DNA from: Brevundimonas sp. UBA4553
GTDB lineage: Bacteria > Pseudomonadota > Alphaproteobacteria > Caulobacterales > Caulobacteraceae
Assembly: GCF_002387245.1 (NCBI RefSeq)
Contig: NZ_DGLD01000013.1
Span: 124,001 to 188,000 of the forward strand
DNA: 64,000 nt
Direction of reading: 5' to 3'
This document shows positions 63,379-64,000 of the stretch, in pieces; within the stretch, counting starts at the first letter, position 1; each line of letters begins with the position of its first letter. Under the pieces are notes generated by a model. It had not been told where the DNA came from. It ran no database searches and saw nothing but the letters and a program-made list of their open reading frames with translations. The position numbers and the translations under genes are program-made.

Positions 63379-63434
63379 CCAAGGCTGTTAACGCCCGATT
63401 TGGCTTCGGCGTTTACAAGGGGCGACTTACCCGC

Positions 63435-64000
63435 GTGAACCGCCGAGCCCTCGTATTGTCCGACGCCCTCGACCTGATCCCGCCCGGCGCCCCCCTGATC
63501 CTTCGGGACGGGGATCGCGTGGTGCTGGCCGAGCAGGCGCTGGAAGGTCTGATCCGGGCCGAGGCCTATCTGCGCCCCGAACCCATGCATTGCCGGGTTC
63601 CTGTCGCGGACATCCTTTCCGACACGGACCAGCGCATCGACCAGCTGCTGTTCGGCGAGGCCTTCGACGTCCTGCATCGCCAGGGTGAGCGGGCCTGGGG
63701 CCGCGCCCGGCGCGACGGCGTCGTCGGCTGGGTCGCGCTGAACCTGCTGTCGTCCGGCGCGCCGCTGGCCACCCACCGCGTCTCCTCCGTCGCCGCCGCC
63801 CTGCCGCTGAACGCCCTGATCGGCGAGACGGCCGACGGCCTCAGCGAGGCCGACCTTCAACCGGTCGGCGATTTCGAGCGCGAGCCGGTGGCGGTGGCCG
63901 AGCGGCTTCTGGGCCGTCCCCATGCCCTGGGCGCCCGTTCCTCGTTCGAGACGGATTGTTCGGGGCTGGTGCAACAGGCCCTGTTGGCCTGCGGTCTGCC
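63435..64000 (+). CDS. NlpC/P60 cysteine peptidase, 3'-truncated by window edge
   Basis: The first 188 codons of a cell-wall endopeptidase, starting at GTG 63435 and open to the window end. Two SH3-like segments (HCRVPVADILSDTDQRIDQLLFGEAFDVLHRQGERAWGRAR and VGWVALNLLSSG) precede the NlpC/P60 domain, whose catalytic cysteine is in SSFETDCSGLVQQALL. The His and third residue lie beyond the window. There is no signal peptide, as in other alphaproteobacterial two-SH3 P60 proteins. Probably co-transcribed with the M17 peptidase. Confidence 0.88.
   Translation, partial: MNRRALVLSDALDLIPPGAPLILRDGDRVVLAEQALEGLIRAEAYLRPEPMHCRVPVADILSDTDQRIDQLLFGEAFDVLHRQGERAWGRARRDGVVGWVALNLLSSGAPLATHRVSSVAAALPLNALIGETADGLSEADLQPVGDFEREPVAVAERLLGRPHALGARSSFETDCSGLVQQALLACGL

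Overview
The window is GC-rich alphaproteobacterial chromosome, most probably Caulobacterales and close to Brevundimonas (inference). The pointers are TonB-dependent receptors of the Caulobacter type, promoters of the TTGaCgS / GCTANAWC form, a CtrA-type box, and alphaproteobacterial gene orders (DUF484-xerC beside fsa/priA; nadD-rsfS-rlmH-envC-ctpA-yibQ; atpHAGDC; ubiE-ubiB; thrS-yidD-iscU-like). I see no insertion sequence, prophage, CRISPR array or conjugation gene. Nearly all of the sequence is ordinary chromosomal coding with tight spacing. Long open frames opposite real genes come from GC-rich third codon positions and were discarded.

Layout. 1-8 kb: the end of a trypsin-like protease, a two-domain M16 peptidase, an isoaspartyl peptidase, a coupled oxidoreductase/2OG-oxygenase pair, a DUF1232 protein and an SDR. 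8.0-8.2 kb: a single tRNA-Gly unit. 8.4-15.5 kb: a large TonB receptor, lpdA, a secreted unknown, an atypical SDR and a two-domain retropepsin-like protein. 15.5-20 kb: DUF484-xerC, fsa and priA. 20-27.5 kb: glutaminyl cyclase, TerC, the F1 part of ATP synthase (atpHAGDC) and rppH. 27.6-31 kb: small envelope proteins, an ABC ATPase, a CHCC zinc-finger protein, glyoxalase I and a lipoprotein. 31-36.7 kb: nadD-rsfS-rlmH-envC-ctpA-yibQ, combining NAD synthesis, ribosome maturation and cell-envelope proteolysis/septation. 36.7-37.5 kb: a low-GC orphan patch. 37.5-46.7 kb: bioB, a soluble globin-coupled chemoreceptor, ahcY with a probable operator, an unknown 373-residue protein, a siderophore-type TonB receptor, a HIG1 protein and a cobalamin adenosyltransferase. 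46.8-53.6 kb: etfBA, a lipoprotein subclass-B3 metallo-beta-lactamase, YggU, tandem amidohydrolases and YaiI. 53.6-64 kb: arfB, ubiE-ubiB, phhB plus an SDR, thrS-yidD-iscU-like, a TPR protein, an M17 aminopeptidase and the start of an NlpC/P60 protein.

The genes mostly serve housekeeping: energy (ATP synthase F1, ETF, E3, ubiquinone), translation (thrS, arfB, rsfS, rlmH, tRNA-Gly), replication and segregation (priA, xerC), cofactors (bioB, nadD, adenosyltransferase), the methyl cycle (ahcY) and the envelope. Points that deserve attention are a PriA lacking one whole zinc site, an ATP synthase epsilon reduced to its beta-sandwich, the lipoprotein B3 beta-lactamase, an amidohydrolase pair whose second member has lost its metal site, a CtrA box between a TPR protein and an aminopeptidase, and several palindromic intergenic repeats. 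I did not find a convincing new multi-gene system. Positions, motifs and GC figures were read by eye.
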